Below, one piece after another: positions 17,770 through 26,139 of a stretch of DNA of 64,000 bases. A program made the position numbers and the translations under genes. Below the pieces are notes generated by a model that did no database searches, had not been told where the DNA came from, and worked only from the letters and a program-made list of their open reading frames with translations. This DNA comes from Paenibacillus ginsengarvi. GTDB taxonomy: Bacteria; Bacillota; Bacilli; Paenibacillales; NBRC-103111. Position 1 is the stretch's first letter; each line of letters starts with the position of its first letter. The stretch lies in assembly GCF_003626695.1 (NCBI RefSeq), contig NZ_RBAH01000007.1, forward strand, positions 124,001-188,000, read 5' to 3'.

Positions 17770-18525
17770 TTATTGCACGTACTGCACCGACACTTTATCC
17801 GGAGTGACGTTCATCTCCTGCATGATCATGTCGACGATCGAGACGCCTTGGCTTTTTTCCAGCTTGGCCGTCTGGACGATCACCTTCCATTTGCCGCCGT
17901 CTTGCAGCACGATCGCGTTTTTGAAGTCTTTGCCGAGCAGATCCTCGACGTTCATGACCTTCTCGTCCATATCTTGCAGCCGCTCTACTTCTGCGATCGC
18001 CTTCTTGACTTCATCGTCCGACTTCTTGTTATCGACCGTAATCGCCAGCCACTTCTCGATCTCCTTGGATAAATCCTCGTTGCGCTTCGTGTGGAGCGAC
18101 GCAAAGTAATCGTTTCCGGATGTCGCCTTGGCCGATGCCGTTACCTGCTTCAGCACCTCTTCGTCCGTTTTGCCGGTTTTGCCCGTTGCGGCGGATGGCG
18201 GTGTTTGTGTCGCCTGCGCCGTTTTATCCGTCGTCGCCGTTTTGCCTGCTGCCGATTTGTCTGCTGTGTCTTTCGCCGATGCCGCTTTGTCCGCGGCAGC
18301 CTTGTCTTGTGCCGCTTTGTCGCTAGCAGCTTTGTCGGCGGCAGCATTTGTCGTCGACGCCGGGGCTCCCGTCGTAATCGCATCCACCTTGATTTCCGTG
18401 CCGGCGGCCTGCTGCTTCGTGAGATCGAGGTCGTTAACGTCTTCGGTGAACAAATAGTAGGCGGAGAGCACCACCATCAAGCTGAGCATCGAGACGAGCC
18501 ATACCGTTTGCCTTTTCGTATTCAC
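17770..18525 (-). CDS. spoIIIAH: Stage III sporulation protein AH
   Basis: 251 residues (B. subtilis about 218). One membrane segment (about 8-28), then a long Lys/Ala/Asp-rich low-complexity stretch (about 55-110, repeats of DKAA), then the YscJ/FliF-like domain (about 125-251: YFASLHTKRNEDLSKEIEKW, VEDLLGKDFKNAIVLQDGGKWKVIV). In Bacillus it inserts in the mother-cell membrane and pairs with SpoIIQ from the forespore to form the channel across the engulfed forespore. The extra length lies in the repeat linker. GTG start, 8 bases after GGAGG. Last gene of the spoIIIA operon. Confidence 0.95.
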   Translation of the reverse strand: MNTKRQTVWLVSMLSLMVVLSAYYLFTEDVNDLDLTKQQAAGTEIKVDAITTGAPASTTNAAADKAASDKAAQDKAAADKAASAKDTADKSAAGKTATTDKTAQATQTPPSAATGKTGKTDEEVLKQVTASAKATSGNDYFASLHTKRNEDLSKEIEKWLAITVDNKKSDDEVKKAIAEVERLQDMDEKVMNVEDLLGKDFKNAIVLQDGGKWKVIVQTAKLEKSQGVSIVDMIMQEMNVTPDKVSVQYVQ

Positions 18526-18581
18526 TCTTCATTCCTCCCTGGAATTAGGTTCTCGGTTTCACTTGCTACGGGCTTAAGGTA

Positions 18582-19217
18582 CTATTGCTTTCTCGGCAGT
18601 ACGGAGATTCGGTGTGCCGGGACATCGAGTCCGCGTCCGACCGCTTCCGCGATCATTTGCTTGACCGTCAAATTTTCGGCGCCTTTGGCTACGACGACAA
18701 CCCCCCTTATGCGCGGCTTTATTTTTTTTAACACGATCGGAGTTTGACCGCCTGAAGCTTCGTAGAGTACGACTTCTCCGGTTCGTGATATTTCGGTAAT
18801 GTGCCGGGTTGAGCCGGACTGGTCTTTCTCGTTCGTAATTTGCTGCGTTTCTTTCGTATTGGAATGGACGATTGTCTCCTCCGTCGATTCAATCGTAACG
18901 AGCACCTCGACATCACCGACCGCCACGATTTTTTGCAAAATATCTTTGATGGCGCTTTCGTAAGCCTGCTCGTACTCGCGGAAGCCGTTCTTGTCGTTCG
19001 GGTCCTTGCTCATAAAAGCTTGCTGGGCGGGCGGCGAGGGTGATCCCCCTGAACCGTCTTCCTGGCCGACAGTTTTGATATGCAGGAACGAATTGAGAAT
19101 CATGAGGGCAACCCCCAGCAGACCGAGCAGCAGCAGCCAGCGGAACGTATTGACGCGTTTCGTGCCTCCCGGCCCGCCTCCCACCCGCTCCTCCAGCCAT
19201 TTCAGCCATTTCGCCAT
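18582..19217 (-). CDS. spoIIIAG: Stage III sporulation protein AG
   Basis: 211 residues. A membrane segment (about 25-45) is followed by a ring-forming domain related to the YscJ/FliF secretin-associated fold. The conserved YEQAYESAIKDILQKIVAVGDVEVLVTIEST, IKPRIRGVVVVAKGAEN and LTVKQMIAEAVGRGLDVPAHRISV are all present. It assembles a large ring in the mother-cell membrane around the forespore. Start ATG follows AGAGGTGA, which also contains the spoIIIAF stop. Confidence 0.95.
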   Translation of the reverse strand: MAKWLKWLEERVGGGPGGTKRVNTFRWLLLLGLLGVALMILNSFLHIKTVGQEDGSGGSPSPPAQQAFMSKDPNDKNGFREYEQAYESAIKDILQKIVAVGDVEVLVTIESTEETIVHSNTKETQQITNEKDQSGSTRHITEISRTGEVVLYEASGGQTPIVLKKIKPRIRGVVVVAKGAENLTVKQMIAEAVGRGLDVPAHRISVLPRKQ

Positions 19218-19221
19218 GAGT

Positions 19222-19926
19222 TCACCTCTCTTTCTCCAGCTCCGACTCGTACAGCAGCGTCACCTGGTCGCGGTTCAATTGCCATTGCCGTTTCAATTGA
19301 TCGTATATGCGTCCCTTTGCCGCGATCTGTTCGCTTGTCAGCTTCGTTTCGTCTGACTTCGCTTCGGACCGCCCTACCCGAATATCGATCGTGACGGGTT
19401 CGACGGCGGCGATCGGCTTGCGTCCCGGAGGCTCAGCCGTTGCCGTTCCTTCCGGACTTTGTCTATGATCAAGGATCACCTGCATATGCTTCATGCTCGG
19501 CGTTCCGTTATTGTCGTAGCTGATTTGCAGCTTCACCTGCTTAACCGTCACATTCGCTTCGCCCCCGATGCTCGATTGAAGTTCGGCGGCAAGCTCCTTT
19601 TCCATCAGCCGCTGGGCGTCGCTGCGGTCGCTTTGCCTCCAGCGGTCGGCGTCCTGCATAATCGCTTGCATCGATCTCATTTGTCCGAACGTTTGGCCGC
19701 CGGTCCCGACATCCCCCAGCCGCTCGACGGAGGCGAGTATTTTTTGCGAATCCCACTTCATCTTGAATACGGACAGCAGCGGCGACAACAGCGAGAGCAG
19801 AATAAACAGTCCGAGCACGGTTCTGACATACCGCTGGTAGGCGTTGTTCGGCAGCAGCAGCTCGACGAAGGCTGCGAGCAGGACGATGACGATAATTTCT
19901 TTTAGCCAACCGCTGAGCCAGACCAT
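19222..19926 (-). CDS. spoIIIAF: Stage III sporulation protein AF
   Basis: 234 residues. Two membrane helices at the N-terminus (about 5-22 and 36-52: EIIVIVLLAAFVELLLP, VRTVLGLFILLSLLSPLL) precede a soluble domain with VKQVKLQISYDNNG and a helical C-terminal region. It is the AF component of the SpoIIIA export apparatus. Start ATG is 8 bases after AAAGGAG. It lies 40 bases after spoIIIAE. Confidence 0.93.
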   Translation of the reverse strand: MVWLSGWLKEIIVIVLLAAFVELLLPNNAYQRYVRTVLGLFILLSLLSPLLSVFKMKWDSQKILASVERLGDVGTGGQTFGQMRSMQAIMQDADRWRQSDRSDAQRLMEKELAAELQSSIGGEANVTVKQVKLQISYDNNGTPSMKHMQVILDHRQSPEGTATAEPPGRKPIAAVEPVTIDIRVGRSEAKSDETKLTSEQIAAKGRIYDQLKRQWQLNRDQVTLLYESELEKER

Positions 19927-19965
19927 ACGTGTAACTCCTTTACCCGTTAAGATACCCCCACCTAG

Positions 19966-21144
19966 TCATCTCATCATGACCGATACGTTGCTTGCCGCAA
20001 TGATGATCGTCACGGACAGGAAAAACATGAAACCGACGGCGGCCAGCGCGGCGAACACATAGATGAGACTTTTGCCGATTGTTTGCAGGCAGCCGATGAT
20101 CGGATTCGAGCCGAGCGGCTGCAAAACGGCCGCGGAAACGTTATAGATGAGCGCCAGAGCCATAATTTTGAGCGCCGGGAACGCGCACAAAAAGACGAGA
20201 ATAACGACGCCGGATAAACCTACCGCATTTTTCACCAGCAGCGATGCGCCGATGACGGTTTCCGACGCGTCGGAAAACAGTCGCCCGACGACCGGAACGA
20301 AGTTGCCGGTCAAATATTTGGCCGTGCGGATCGTGACTCCGTCCGCGACTGCGCTTGTTCCCCCTTCGATCGAGATGACGCCGAGGAAAACGGTCACGAT
20401 AATGCCCAGAATGGCGAGAGCGATGTTCCGCAGCAATCCCGCGAGCTGCGTGACCTTGTACTTGTCGCTGATCGAGCTGACGATATTCAGCACCGCCGAG
20501 AAAAACAAAAGCGGGAATACGACGGTATAGATCAAGGTGCCGACGACGTGGATCATAAACACGATGAGCGGGTGCAGCACGGCCACTGACGTTACGTTGC
20601 CCATCGAACCGAGCAGCGTCAGCATGAGCGGAATCATTGCCATCATAAACTGGATCATGCTCGTTATAGCCGACTTGGCGTATCCGATCGCAAGGCTGAA
20701 GCTGCCTATCGCGATCAGCAGCAGCACCATGTACGTAATGGCGTATGCGACTTTGCTCACATTGCTTCGTTCGAAGGCGCTCTGCAGCGACTCCAGAATC
20801 ATGCTGAAGACGGTCAGGATGACGATCGAAGCGAGCAGCTTGCCGCTTAGAAGTATTTCGTGGAGCAAATATTTGCCCGCCGCCTCCGCGATTGAGCGGA
20901 TACCGAAGCCATTGCCGCCGGGTACGAGCATTTCCGTGAAGCTTGAGGGCTTATCCGGAAAATACCCGCCGTATTCGTTCATAATTTGCTTCCAGTACGT
21001 TTCCACTTGCCCTGTGGGAAGCCGCTCCGCCTGCTCCCGAATGATCGTATCCGCCGGAGAAGCGGCTTGGACGGCGGCGCCCGAGAAAACGATCCAAACG
21101 AGGAGCATGGCGGCTGCCATTTCACGCAATCGTATGCGGACCAA
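19966..21144 (-). CDS. spoIIIAE: Stage III sporulation protein AE
   Basis: 392 residues (B. subtilis about 399). A signal peptide (RIRLREMAAAMLLVWIVFSGAAVQAAS) is followed by an amphipathic region (QVETYWKQIMNEYGGYFPD) and about seven membrane helices. It is the main multi-pass membrane protein of the SpoIIIA complex. I set the start at a TTG about 6 bases after GGGGGGTG because it gives a proper signal peptide. The open frame extends back to 21417, but that part lies over spoIIIAD in another frame and has no family similarity. Confidence 0.93.
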   Translation of the reverse strand: MVRIRLREMAAAMLLVWIVFSGAAVQAASPADTIIREQAERLPTGQVETYWKQIMNEYGGYFPDKPSSFTEMLVPGGNGFGIRSIAEAAGKYLLHEILLSGKLLASIVILTVFSMILESLQSAFERSNVSKVAYAITYMVLLLIAIGSFSLAIGYAKSAITSMIQFMMAMIPLMLTLLGSMGNVTSVAVLHPLIVFMIHVVGTLIYTVVFPLLFFSAVLNIVSSISDKYKVTQLAGLLRNIALAILGIIVTVFLGVISIEGGTSAVADGVTIRTAKYLTGNFVPVVGRLFSDASETVIGASLLVKNAVGLSGVVILVFLCAFPALKIMALALIYNVSAAVLQPLGSNPIIGCLQTIGKSLIYVFAALAAVGFMFFLSVTIIIAASNVSVMMR

Positions 21145-21181
21145 CCCTTTCACCCCCCGTCTCTCGCCGGGCGAGAAAGCC

Positions 21182-21580
21182 TCAGGCAGGCAGCAGCTTG
21201 ACCACCGTTTCAATAATGACCGTGATGATCGGAATCGCCATGACCATAATGAGCACTTTGCCGGCCAGTTCGATTTTCGATGCCACCGATTCGAGTCCCG
21301 AATCGCGGACGATTTGCGCTCCGAACTCGGCGATATACGCGATGCCGATGATTTTGAGAATCGTTTTGAGAAACATAACGTTAATGTTCGTAAGCGAGGA
21401 CAACTGCTCGAGCACATCGAGGACCGCCGCTATTTTGCCGAGCAGAAACAGGAAAATGTAAATTCCGGTCACCGTCACAAGCAGAAAGGCGAACAGCGGT
21501 TTATGTTCCTTGAGCACGAGCGTCAGAATCGCCACAATGAGGCCGATACCGACAATTTGAATCATTTCCACCCGGATCAC
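21182..21580 (-). CDS. spoIIIAD: Stage III sporulation protein AD
   Basis: 132 residues, nearly the length of the B. subtilis protein, with about four membrane segments. ILKIIGIAYIAEFGAQIVRDSG and ASKIELAGKVLIMVMAIPIITVIIETV are the family signatures. The GTG start aligns with the Bacillus N-terminus but has only a weak ribosome site; an ATG five codons later is the alternative. Part of the SpoIIIA export apparatus. Confidence 0.93.
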   Translation of the reverse strand: MIRVEMIQIVGIGLIVAILTLVLKEHKPLFAFLLVTVTGIYIFLFLLGKIAAVLDVLEQLSSLTNINVMFLKTILKIIGIAYIAEFGAQIVRDSGLESVASKIELAGKVLIMVMAIPIITVIIETVVKLLPA

Positions 21581-21619
21581 CTGCCCTGAGTCTCTTCGCG
21601 GAAGGAAGGCTGGGAGCCG

Positions 21620-21823
21620 CTACTGGAACAAAAAAATCGTCTTGATTTCCTTGAACAGGTCGTCAAGCAGACTGACGACCATAAACAGGACGACAACGAA
21701 GCCGATCACCGTCACCCAGTGTGCCATGTCTTCCTTGCCCATCTGCTTCAGGACGGTATGGATCATCGCGATGATGATGCCGATGCCGGCGATTTGGAAG
21801 ATCGCATTCACATCCACGTTCAT
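21620..21823 (-). CDS. spoIIIAC: Stage III sporulation protein AC
   Basis: 67 residues, as in Bacillus (68). Two membrane segments; IFQIAGIGIIIAMIHTVLKQMGKED and DDLFKEIKTIFLFQ are typical. The ATG follows AAGGGGTG; residues upstream in the frame belong to the spoIIIAB overlap and were dropped. With AD it forms a paired small membrane unit of the SpoIIIA channel. Confidence 0.94.
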   Translation of the reverse strand: MNVDVNAIFQIAGIGIIIAMIHTVLKQMGKEDMAHWVTVIGFVVVLFMVVSLLDDLFKEIKTIFLFQ

Positions 21824-21837
21824 GTCCCGCACCCCTT

Positions 21838-22356
21838 CTAGTACATCAGAATGACGACGAAAGCTCCCGCCAGTACCCCCAGGCTTCTCCACATTTTCTC
21901 GTAGCGCCGTTTGTCCTCCCAGGCGGTCTGCTCTTCGGCCTGCAGCAAGCTGACCGCCAGGCGCAAATGCTTCGTTTGGTCTTCGCGGTCGCTGATGCCC
22001 AAAGTAAAGCTCATCTGGCTCAAGATTTCCCGTTCATTCGATGATAGGGCGGTTTGTTTCAGACAAGCATGAACCGCATCGCGGAAACTTTCTCCCGCTG
22101 TTTTGCCTTCTCCCGACAGCAGCGGCTCCGCGGCCATGCGGAACATCGCGGCAAGTTGGGGTTCGAGCTGGCTGCTGATGCGCTGAAGCGCCTCCGGCAG
22201 CGGCGTGTAGCCGTAGGCCATTTCCGTTTCGAGCCGCTGGAGCGCTTGAATGAGTCCGCGAATTTGTCTGGGCCGGCGGGCGTAAACGGATGCTTTCGCA
22301 AAGCCAATCATCGTTCCGGCGAAAAGGATGAGCATCGCTCCAAGCAGTTTCAGCAT
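21838..22356 (-). CDS. spoIIIAB: Stage III sporulation protein AB
   Basis: 172 residues against 171 in B. subtilis. An N-terminal membrane segment (LKLLGAMLILFAGTMIGF), YARRPRQIRGLIQALQRLETE and YGYTPLPEAL, and a C-terminal anchor. The fold is related to GspF-type secretion proteins. Start ATG is 5 bases after GGAGG and overlaps the end of spoIIIAA by 7 bases. A frame running back to 22923 lies wholly inside spoIIIAA and is spurious. Confidence 0.95.
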   Translation of the reverse strand: MLKLLGAMLILFAGTMIGFAKASVYARRPRQIRGLIQALQRLETEMAYGYTPLPEALQRISSQLEPQLAAMFRMAAEPLLSGEGKTAGESFRDAVHACLKQTALSSNEREILSQMSFTLGISDREDQTKHLRLAVSLLQAEEQTAWEDKRRYEKMWRSLGVLAGAFVVILMY

Positions 22357-23351
22357 AAGCTCCTCCCGCCTGCCTGCGCGCCTGCCGGGGCCAGTTCCGC
22401 CAGCTTGCGGCCCGTCCCGTCGCGTATCGTAAACCGGGTGCCCGCATGTCCGGTCCGGGACAGCTCCACCAGCCGTGAAAACACGCCCTCCTCCAGCATG
22501 CGGCGCATGACCGGCCTGCCGCGTACGTCCGCCGCGTCGCGGCCGTGCGCAGTGGCGATGACGCGCACGCCCGCATGCAGCGCTTCCTGCAGCGCGGCCG
22601 CATCCTCTTGGCGACCGATTTCGTCTACGACCAGAACTTCCGGCGACATGGAGCGAATCATCATCATCATCCCTTCGGCTTTCGGGCAACCGTCCAGCAC
22701 ATCGGTCCGCGGTCCTACGTCGAAGGCGGGGACGCCTTTCACGCTGGCCGCGATTTCCGATCTTTCGTCTACGATGCCGACCCGAAGTCCCGCTTGCCGC
22801 AGGCGTCCTTCTCCCGCTCCGCTGCTGATCAGCCGGGCCAAATCTCTCAGCAGCGTCGTCTTCCCTTGCCGGGGCGGCGAAATGAGCAGCGTCTGATGCA
22901 CATTCCCGGCGGACTCGTCCCAAATCTCGGGCAGCAGCGTCCGCGCAAGCCCGGGAATCGCCCTAGCAACGCGGATGTTGAAGCTGCCGATATCGCGGAT
23001 GTGCCGGACCTCGCCGCGTTCGAGCACCGTTTTGCCGGCCAGTCCGACGCGGTGTCCGCCTGCGATCGTAATGTAGCCCCGGCGAAGCTCCTCCTCGAAG
23101 GTGTAGAGCGAATGACCGGTAAGCAGGTCGAGCAACTTAAGCCCGTCCTCCTTCGAGGGTCGGTACGCCCGATCGTAATCCGGAACCATCGTACCGTCCG
23201 CCCCGACAAACCGCGATTCGCCTTCTACGACCACCTCGAGCGGTCTTGCTTCGCGGATGCGGATTTCTTCGAGCCTCTCAGCCGCCTTGCCCGGCAGCCT
23301 CTCTAGTATTCCGCGAATCCGCGGCGGCAAAAAAGCTAGAATCGGATGCAT
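22350..23351 (-). CDS. spoIIIAA: Stage III sporulation protein AA (secretion-type ATPase)
   Basis: 333 residues. An AAA/GspE-like ATPase: Walker A SPPRQGKTTLLRDLARL (about 154-170), Walker B EVLVVDEIGRQEDAAAL, and the downstream IATAHGRDAADVRGRP. The N-terminal domain has the GHSLYTFEEELRRGYITIAGGHRVGL signature. It is thought to power the SpoIIIA channel. The frame continues to 23393, but a likely sigma-E promoter would start transcription at about that point, so I prefer the ATG at 23351, 12 bases after GGGGAGG. First gene of spoIIIAA-AH. Confidence 0.94.
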   Translation of the reverse strand: MHPILAFLPPRIRGILERLPGKAAERLEEIRIREARPLEVVVEGESRFVGADGTMVPDYDRAYRPSKEDGLKLLDLLTGHSLYTFEEELRRGYITIAGGHRVGLAGKTVLERGEVRHIRDIGSFNIRVARAIPGLARTLLPEIWDESAGNVHQTLLISPPRQGKTTLLRDLARLISSGAGEGRLRQAGLRVGIVDERSEIAASVKGVPAFDVGPRTDVLDGCPKAEGMMMMIRSMSPEVLVVDEIGRQEDAAALQEALHAGVRVIATAHGRDAADVRGRPVMRRMLEEGVFSRLVELSRTGHAGTRFTIRDGTGRKLAELAPAGAQAGGRSLC

Positions 23352-23374
23352 GATGACGTCAAGCCTCCCCGGTT

Positions 23375-23408
23375 TGTCCGGGTCTACTCCCATCTATATG
23401 CCCGGACA
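23375..23408. promoter_or_regulatory. Inverted repeat and candidate sigma-E promoter before spoIIIAA
   Basis: TGTCCGGG (23375-23382) and CCCGGACA (23401-23408) are a perfect 8-base inverted repeat. In the same stretch on the minus strand, GAATAAA followed after 14 bases by CATATAGA loosely fits the sigma-E pattern (KMATATT and CATACAMT). The spoIIIA operon is sigma-E dependent in Bacillus. The promoter is tentative; the repeat is plainly there. Confidence 0.4.
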
Positions 23409-23442
23409 AGCGCTTTATTCCTCTAAGCGGTGAATTTCGTTT

Positions 23443-23709
23443 CTACTTTTTCAATATCCCTATGAAAATGCAGGTAACGCCGACGCCGACCCAAAGCATT
23501 TTCGCAAAACTCAGCTTGTCGGCCAGCCCTACCAACCCGATCGTCGTCGTGGTTAGAAGAGTCAAAGGCCCGACGACGGCCAGCCCGGAGTTGACGAGCA
23601 GCGCCTTGTCGATCTGGTTAAACCTCAGCATGAGCAGCGCCGCGATGATTTCCAAACTTCCCGAAAAAAGCCGGAGCGACGCCATACTCATTACGATTTT
23701 GTTGATCAC
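23443..23709 (-). CDS. yqhV: YqhV-family small membrane protein (DUF2619)
   Basis: 88 residues with three hydrophobic segments. SMASLRLFSGSLEIIAALLMLRFNQIDKALLVNSGLA is the DUF2619/YqhV signature, followed by VGPLTLLTTTTIGLVGLADKLSF. In B. subtilis yqhV also stands directly upstream of spoIIIAA. GTG start, 9 bases after GGAGGAGG. Function unknown, probably linked to sporulation by its position. Confidence 0.9.
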   Translation of the reverse strand: MINKIVMSMASLRLFSGSLEIIAALLMLRFNQIDKALLVNSGLAVVGPLTLLTTTTIGLVGLADKLSFAKMLWVGVGVTCIFIGILKK

Positions 23710-23943
23710 TTTTCATGTCCTCCTCCCGGATTCGGACGCATTAGGCCGGCTGAAGATGCGGCCACTCGTCCAACCCTTTTTTCCAAACTATATGCGGGCA
23801 AGTCCCTTTTTAGGCATACGGGCACCACGACCCGGGCGAATGCATATATTGCTGCGAGAATCATTCCACGCGCGATTAAAAATGGGTCAACTATTTTTTA
23901 AAAACGCGCCTCAATCCTTTTTGCAAAGAGGAGACATGACGAT

Positions 23944-24744
23944 ATGGACGTGACTTCACGGCTGGAGTGGCATCCGCGTTTGCTGGACCCGACACAAGGC
24001 CGGTCCGTCAAACCGCGCAAAAGCGGCCTGACGATGGTGATCGACAAAGGACTCGGGCTCCACGCTTTTGAGGATTTGCTGCAAACTTCGGCCCCCTATA
24101 TCGATTTGCTCAAAATCGGCTTCGGGACATCCCCGCTGTATCCGAGCGACCTGCTGAAACAGAAAATCCAGATGGCACGCCAGCACAAAATCGACATTTT
24201 GCCGGGAGGCACGTTTCTCGAAGTCGCGATCGTCCAAAAAACGGTGCCGGAATTTTTCGAAATGGTGGGAAGGCTCGGCTTCACCTCCGTAGAAGTATCG
24301 GACGGAACGATCGAGATGGAGCGCGCGGCTCGAAACGAATACATTCGCAGGAGCCGGGAGCAAGGCCTGAACGTTTATACGGAATATGGAAAAAAACTGT
24401 GGGGTTCGACTATCGATGTCGATCAGCTGCTGGAGACGGTCATCCTGGATGTGCAGCAGGGAGCTTCCTTCGTTACAATCGAAGCGCGGGAATCAGGGGC
24501 CGGCGTCGGCATCTTCGACGCGAATGGCCAGTGTAAAGACGAGGAGCTTCATGCGATCGTCGGCCAGCTTCCCGACCGCAACCAGATAATATGGGAGGCG
24601 CCGCAAAAACAGCAGCAGGTGGATATGCTCCGCATGCTCGGGCTATCCGTCAATCTCGGCAATATCGCCCCGCAGGACATTTACTCCTTGGAGGCGCTAC
24701 GCCGCGGGCTGCGCTCGGATACGTTCGTGCATCCGGAAAGCTGA
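23944..24744 (+). CDS. comA: Phosphosulfolactate synthase (ComA/YitD family)
   Basis: 266 residues. It joins sulfite and phosphoenolpyruvate to (R)-phosphosulfolactate. Family marks are KPRKSGLTMVIDKGLGL, YIDLLKIGFGTSPLYP, KIDILPGGTFLEVA, VEVSDGTIEM and VTIEARESGAGVGIFD, in TIM-barrel order. In Bacillus the homologue YitD supplies 3-sulfolactate, which is abundant in spores. This comA is the archaeal coenzyme-M pathway name, unrelated to competence. Start ATG is 10 bases after GAGGAG. It is followed by comB and lies divergent from yqhV-spoIIIA. Confidence 0.92.
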   Translation: MDVTSRLEWHPRLLDPTQGRSVKPRKSGLTMVIDKGLGLHAFEDLLQTSAPYIDLLKIGFGTSPLYPSDLLKQKIQMARQHKIDILPGGTFLEVAIVQKTVPEFFEMVGRLGFTSVEVSDGTIEMERAARNEYIRRSREQGLNVYTEYGKKLWGSTIDVDQLLETVILDVQQGASFVTIEARESGAGVGIFDANGQCKDEELHAIVGQLPDRNQIIWEAPQKQQQVDMLRMLGLSVNLGNIAPQDIYSLEALRRGLRSDTFVHPES

Positions 24745-24784
24745 CCCGGCAACAGAACTTCACGAAGTTAGCGAGGGAAACGAC

Positions 24785-25495
24785 ATGCAGGTGGACGTCA
24801 TTCCGACCGTCAATGAAACAAGAGCGGATGAGCTGAATCAGAAAACCGTCATCGTCATCGATGTGCTCCGGGCAACAAGCACGATCGTTACAGCGCTCCA
24901 GCACGGCTGCCCCGCGGTCGTTCCCGTGGAAACGGTTCAGCAGGCGAAACAGATTCAGCAGCCGGAAGATTTGCTCGGAGGAGAGCGGTATTGCAAAAAA
25001 ATCGCCGGGTTTCACCTCGGCAACTCGCCTTCCGAATATACGCCGCCCGGGATTGCCGGCAGACGCGTCGTGCTTACCACGACGAACGGCACACGCGCCA
25101 TTCAAAAAGCGCAGCGCGCCGGCTGCCTGCTCATCGGCTCTTTGCTGAACGCGGAAGCTTGCGCAAGAGCCGCTTTCTCGGTCAAACGCGATGTTGTCGT
25201 CGTTTGCTCCGGCACTCAGGACGAGTTTTGTCTGGAGGATGGCTTGTGCGCCGGACTTCTGCTGCGTGAGCTGTCCCGGCTTGATGGCCAGCCGCTGCCT
25301 ACGAACGATCTCGGTCTGGCCATGATGCTTGCTTGGGATACGGCGAAGGATCGGCTAGAAGAGACGCTGCTGTCATGCGCCAGCGGCAAACGGCTGACAA
25401 AGCTCGGCCATCGCGACGATGTCGTGTACTGCGCGCAAACGAACCGGTTTGCGCTCGTGCCGGTCTGGAAGGAGCAATCGCTCGTCCGGTTCTAA
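24785..25495 (+). CDS. comB: 2-phosphosulfolactate phosphatase (ComB/YitC family)
   Basis: 236 residues. Removes the phosphate from phosphosulfolactate to give sulfolactate. Signatures: VIVIDVLRATSTIVTALQHG (about 22-41), GNSPSEYTPPGIAGRRVVLTTTNGTRA, VVVCSGTQDEFCLEDGLCAGLLL. Start ATG is 7 bases after GAGGG, 40 bases after comA, so the two steps form one operon. The expected product is a spore solute made in the mother cell or forespore; no sporulation promoter could be fixed by eye in the 23710-23943 gap. Confidence 0.93.
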   Translation: MQVDVIPTVNETRADELNQKTVIVIDVLRATSTIVTALQHGCPAVVPVETVQQAKQIQQPEDLLGGERYCKKIAGFHLGNSPSEYTPPGIAGRRVVLTTTNGTRAIQKAQRAGCLLIGSLLNAEACARAAFSVKRDVVVVCSGTQDEFCLEDGLCAGLLLRELSRLDGQPLPTNDLGLAMMLAWDTAKDRLEETLLSCASGKRLTKLGHRDDVVYCAQTNRFALVPVWKEQSLVRF

Positions 25496-25579
25496 TCCGG
25501 AGAGGAACGTTCATACAATAACGAATAGGACAGGGTGATCCTCCCTGTCTTACACTCCAGAAGGACAAGGGGTATTCGT

Positions 25580-26062
25580 ATGAACGGTATTAACGGCCTG
25601 AACGGCGAAATGCTCTTGCTTTTTTTGATCATTGTGGGAATGATCGGGCGTTCTCCGATTATTACGACAGCCGCCTGCGTCTTGCTTGTCATCAAGCTGA
25701 TTCATCTGGAACGCTTTTTGCCAACGATCGAACGAAGAGGCCTCGAACTGGGCCTTTTGTTTTTGACGATGGGCGTACTTGTGCCTTTTGCGAGCGAGCG
25801 CATCTCGTCCAAAGACATACTCGCCGTCTTCACCTCCTGGCCCGGCATTATCGCGCTCGTCGGCGGCGCCATCGCCACGTACATGAACGGCAAAGGGCTC
25901 GATCTGCTGAAAATCGATCCGCAGTTGATCGTCGGCCTCGTCATCGGCTCGATCTTCGGCATTATCTTCATGCGAGGCATTCCGGTCGGTCCGCTCATGG
26001 CCGCGGGCATTACCGCCCTGCTGTTGAAAATCGCCACGTTTCTGTTCGGGAAAATTCACTAG
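25580..26062 (+). CDS. UPF0756 (DUF441) membrane protein
   Basis: 160 residues, four to five membrane segments. [49 protein letters not shown] and [19 protein letters not shown], with [26 protein letters not shown], are the UPF0756/DUF441 pattern (YtwI in Bacillus). No function is established. ATG is 7 bases after AAGGGG; the frame upstream to 25535 was dropped. Confidence 0.9.
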   Translation: MNGINGLNGEMLLLFLIIVGMIGRSPIITTAACVLLVIKLIHLERFLPTIERRGLELGLLFLTMGVLVPFASERISSKDILAVFTSWPGIIALVGGAIATYMNGKGLDLLKIDPQLIVGLVIGSIFGIIFMRGIPVGPLMAAGITALLLKIATFLFGKIH

Positions 26063-26139
26063 CCCTTGTCAAATTTCGTTGAATCCAAAGGCACTCTTGT
26101 GGTAGTGTATCAGGAGAGTCTGTTTAGGAGGAGACATGA

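Noticed and set aside
21145..21417. N-terminal extension of the spoIIIAE frame
   Set aside because: Overlaps spoIIIAD in another frame, is Ser/Arg-rich, and the true start is marked by a ribosome site and signal peptide.
22357..22923. N-terminal extension of the spoIIIAB frame
   Set aside because: Lies entirely inside spoIIIAA; the family start with GGAGG is at 22356.
23944..24744. Competence regulator ComA
   Set aside because: The name is shared only; the sequence is a phosphosulfolactate synthase, with no receiver or HTH domain.
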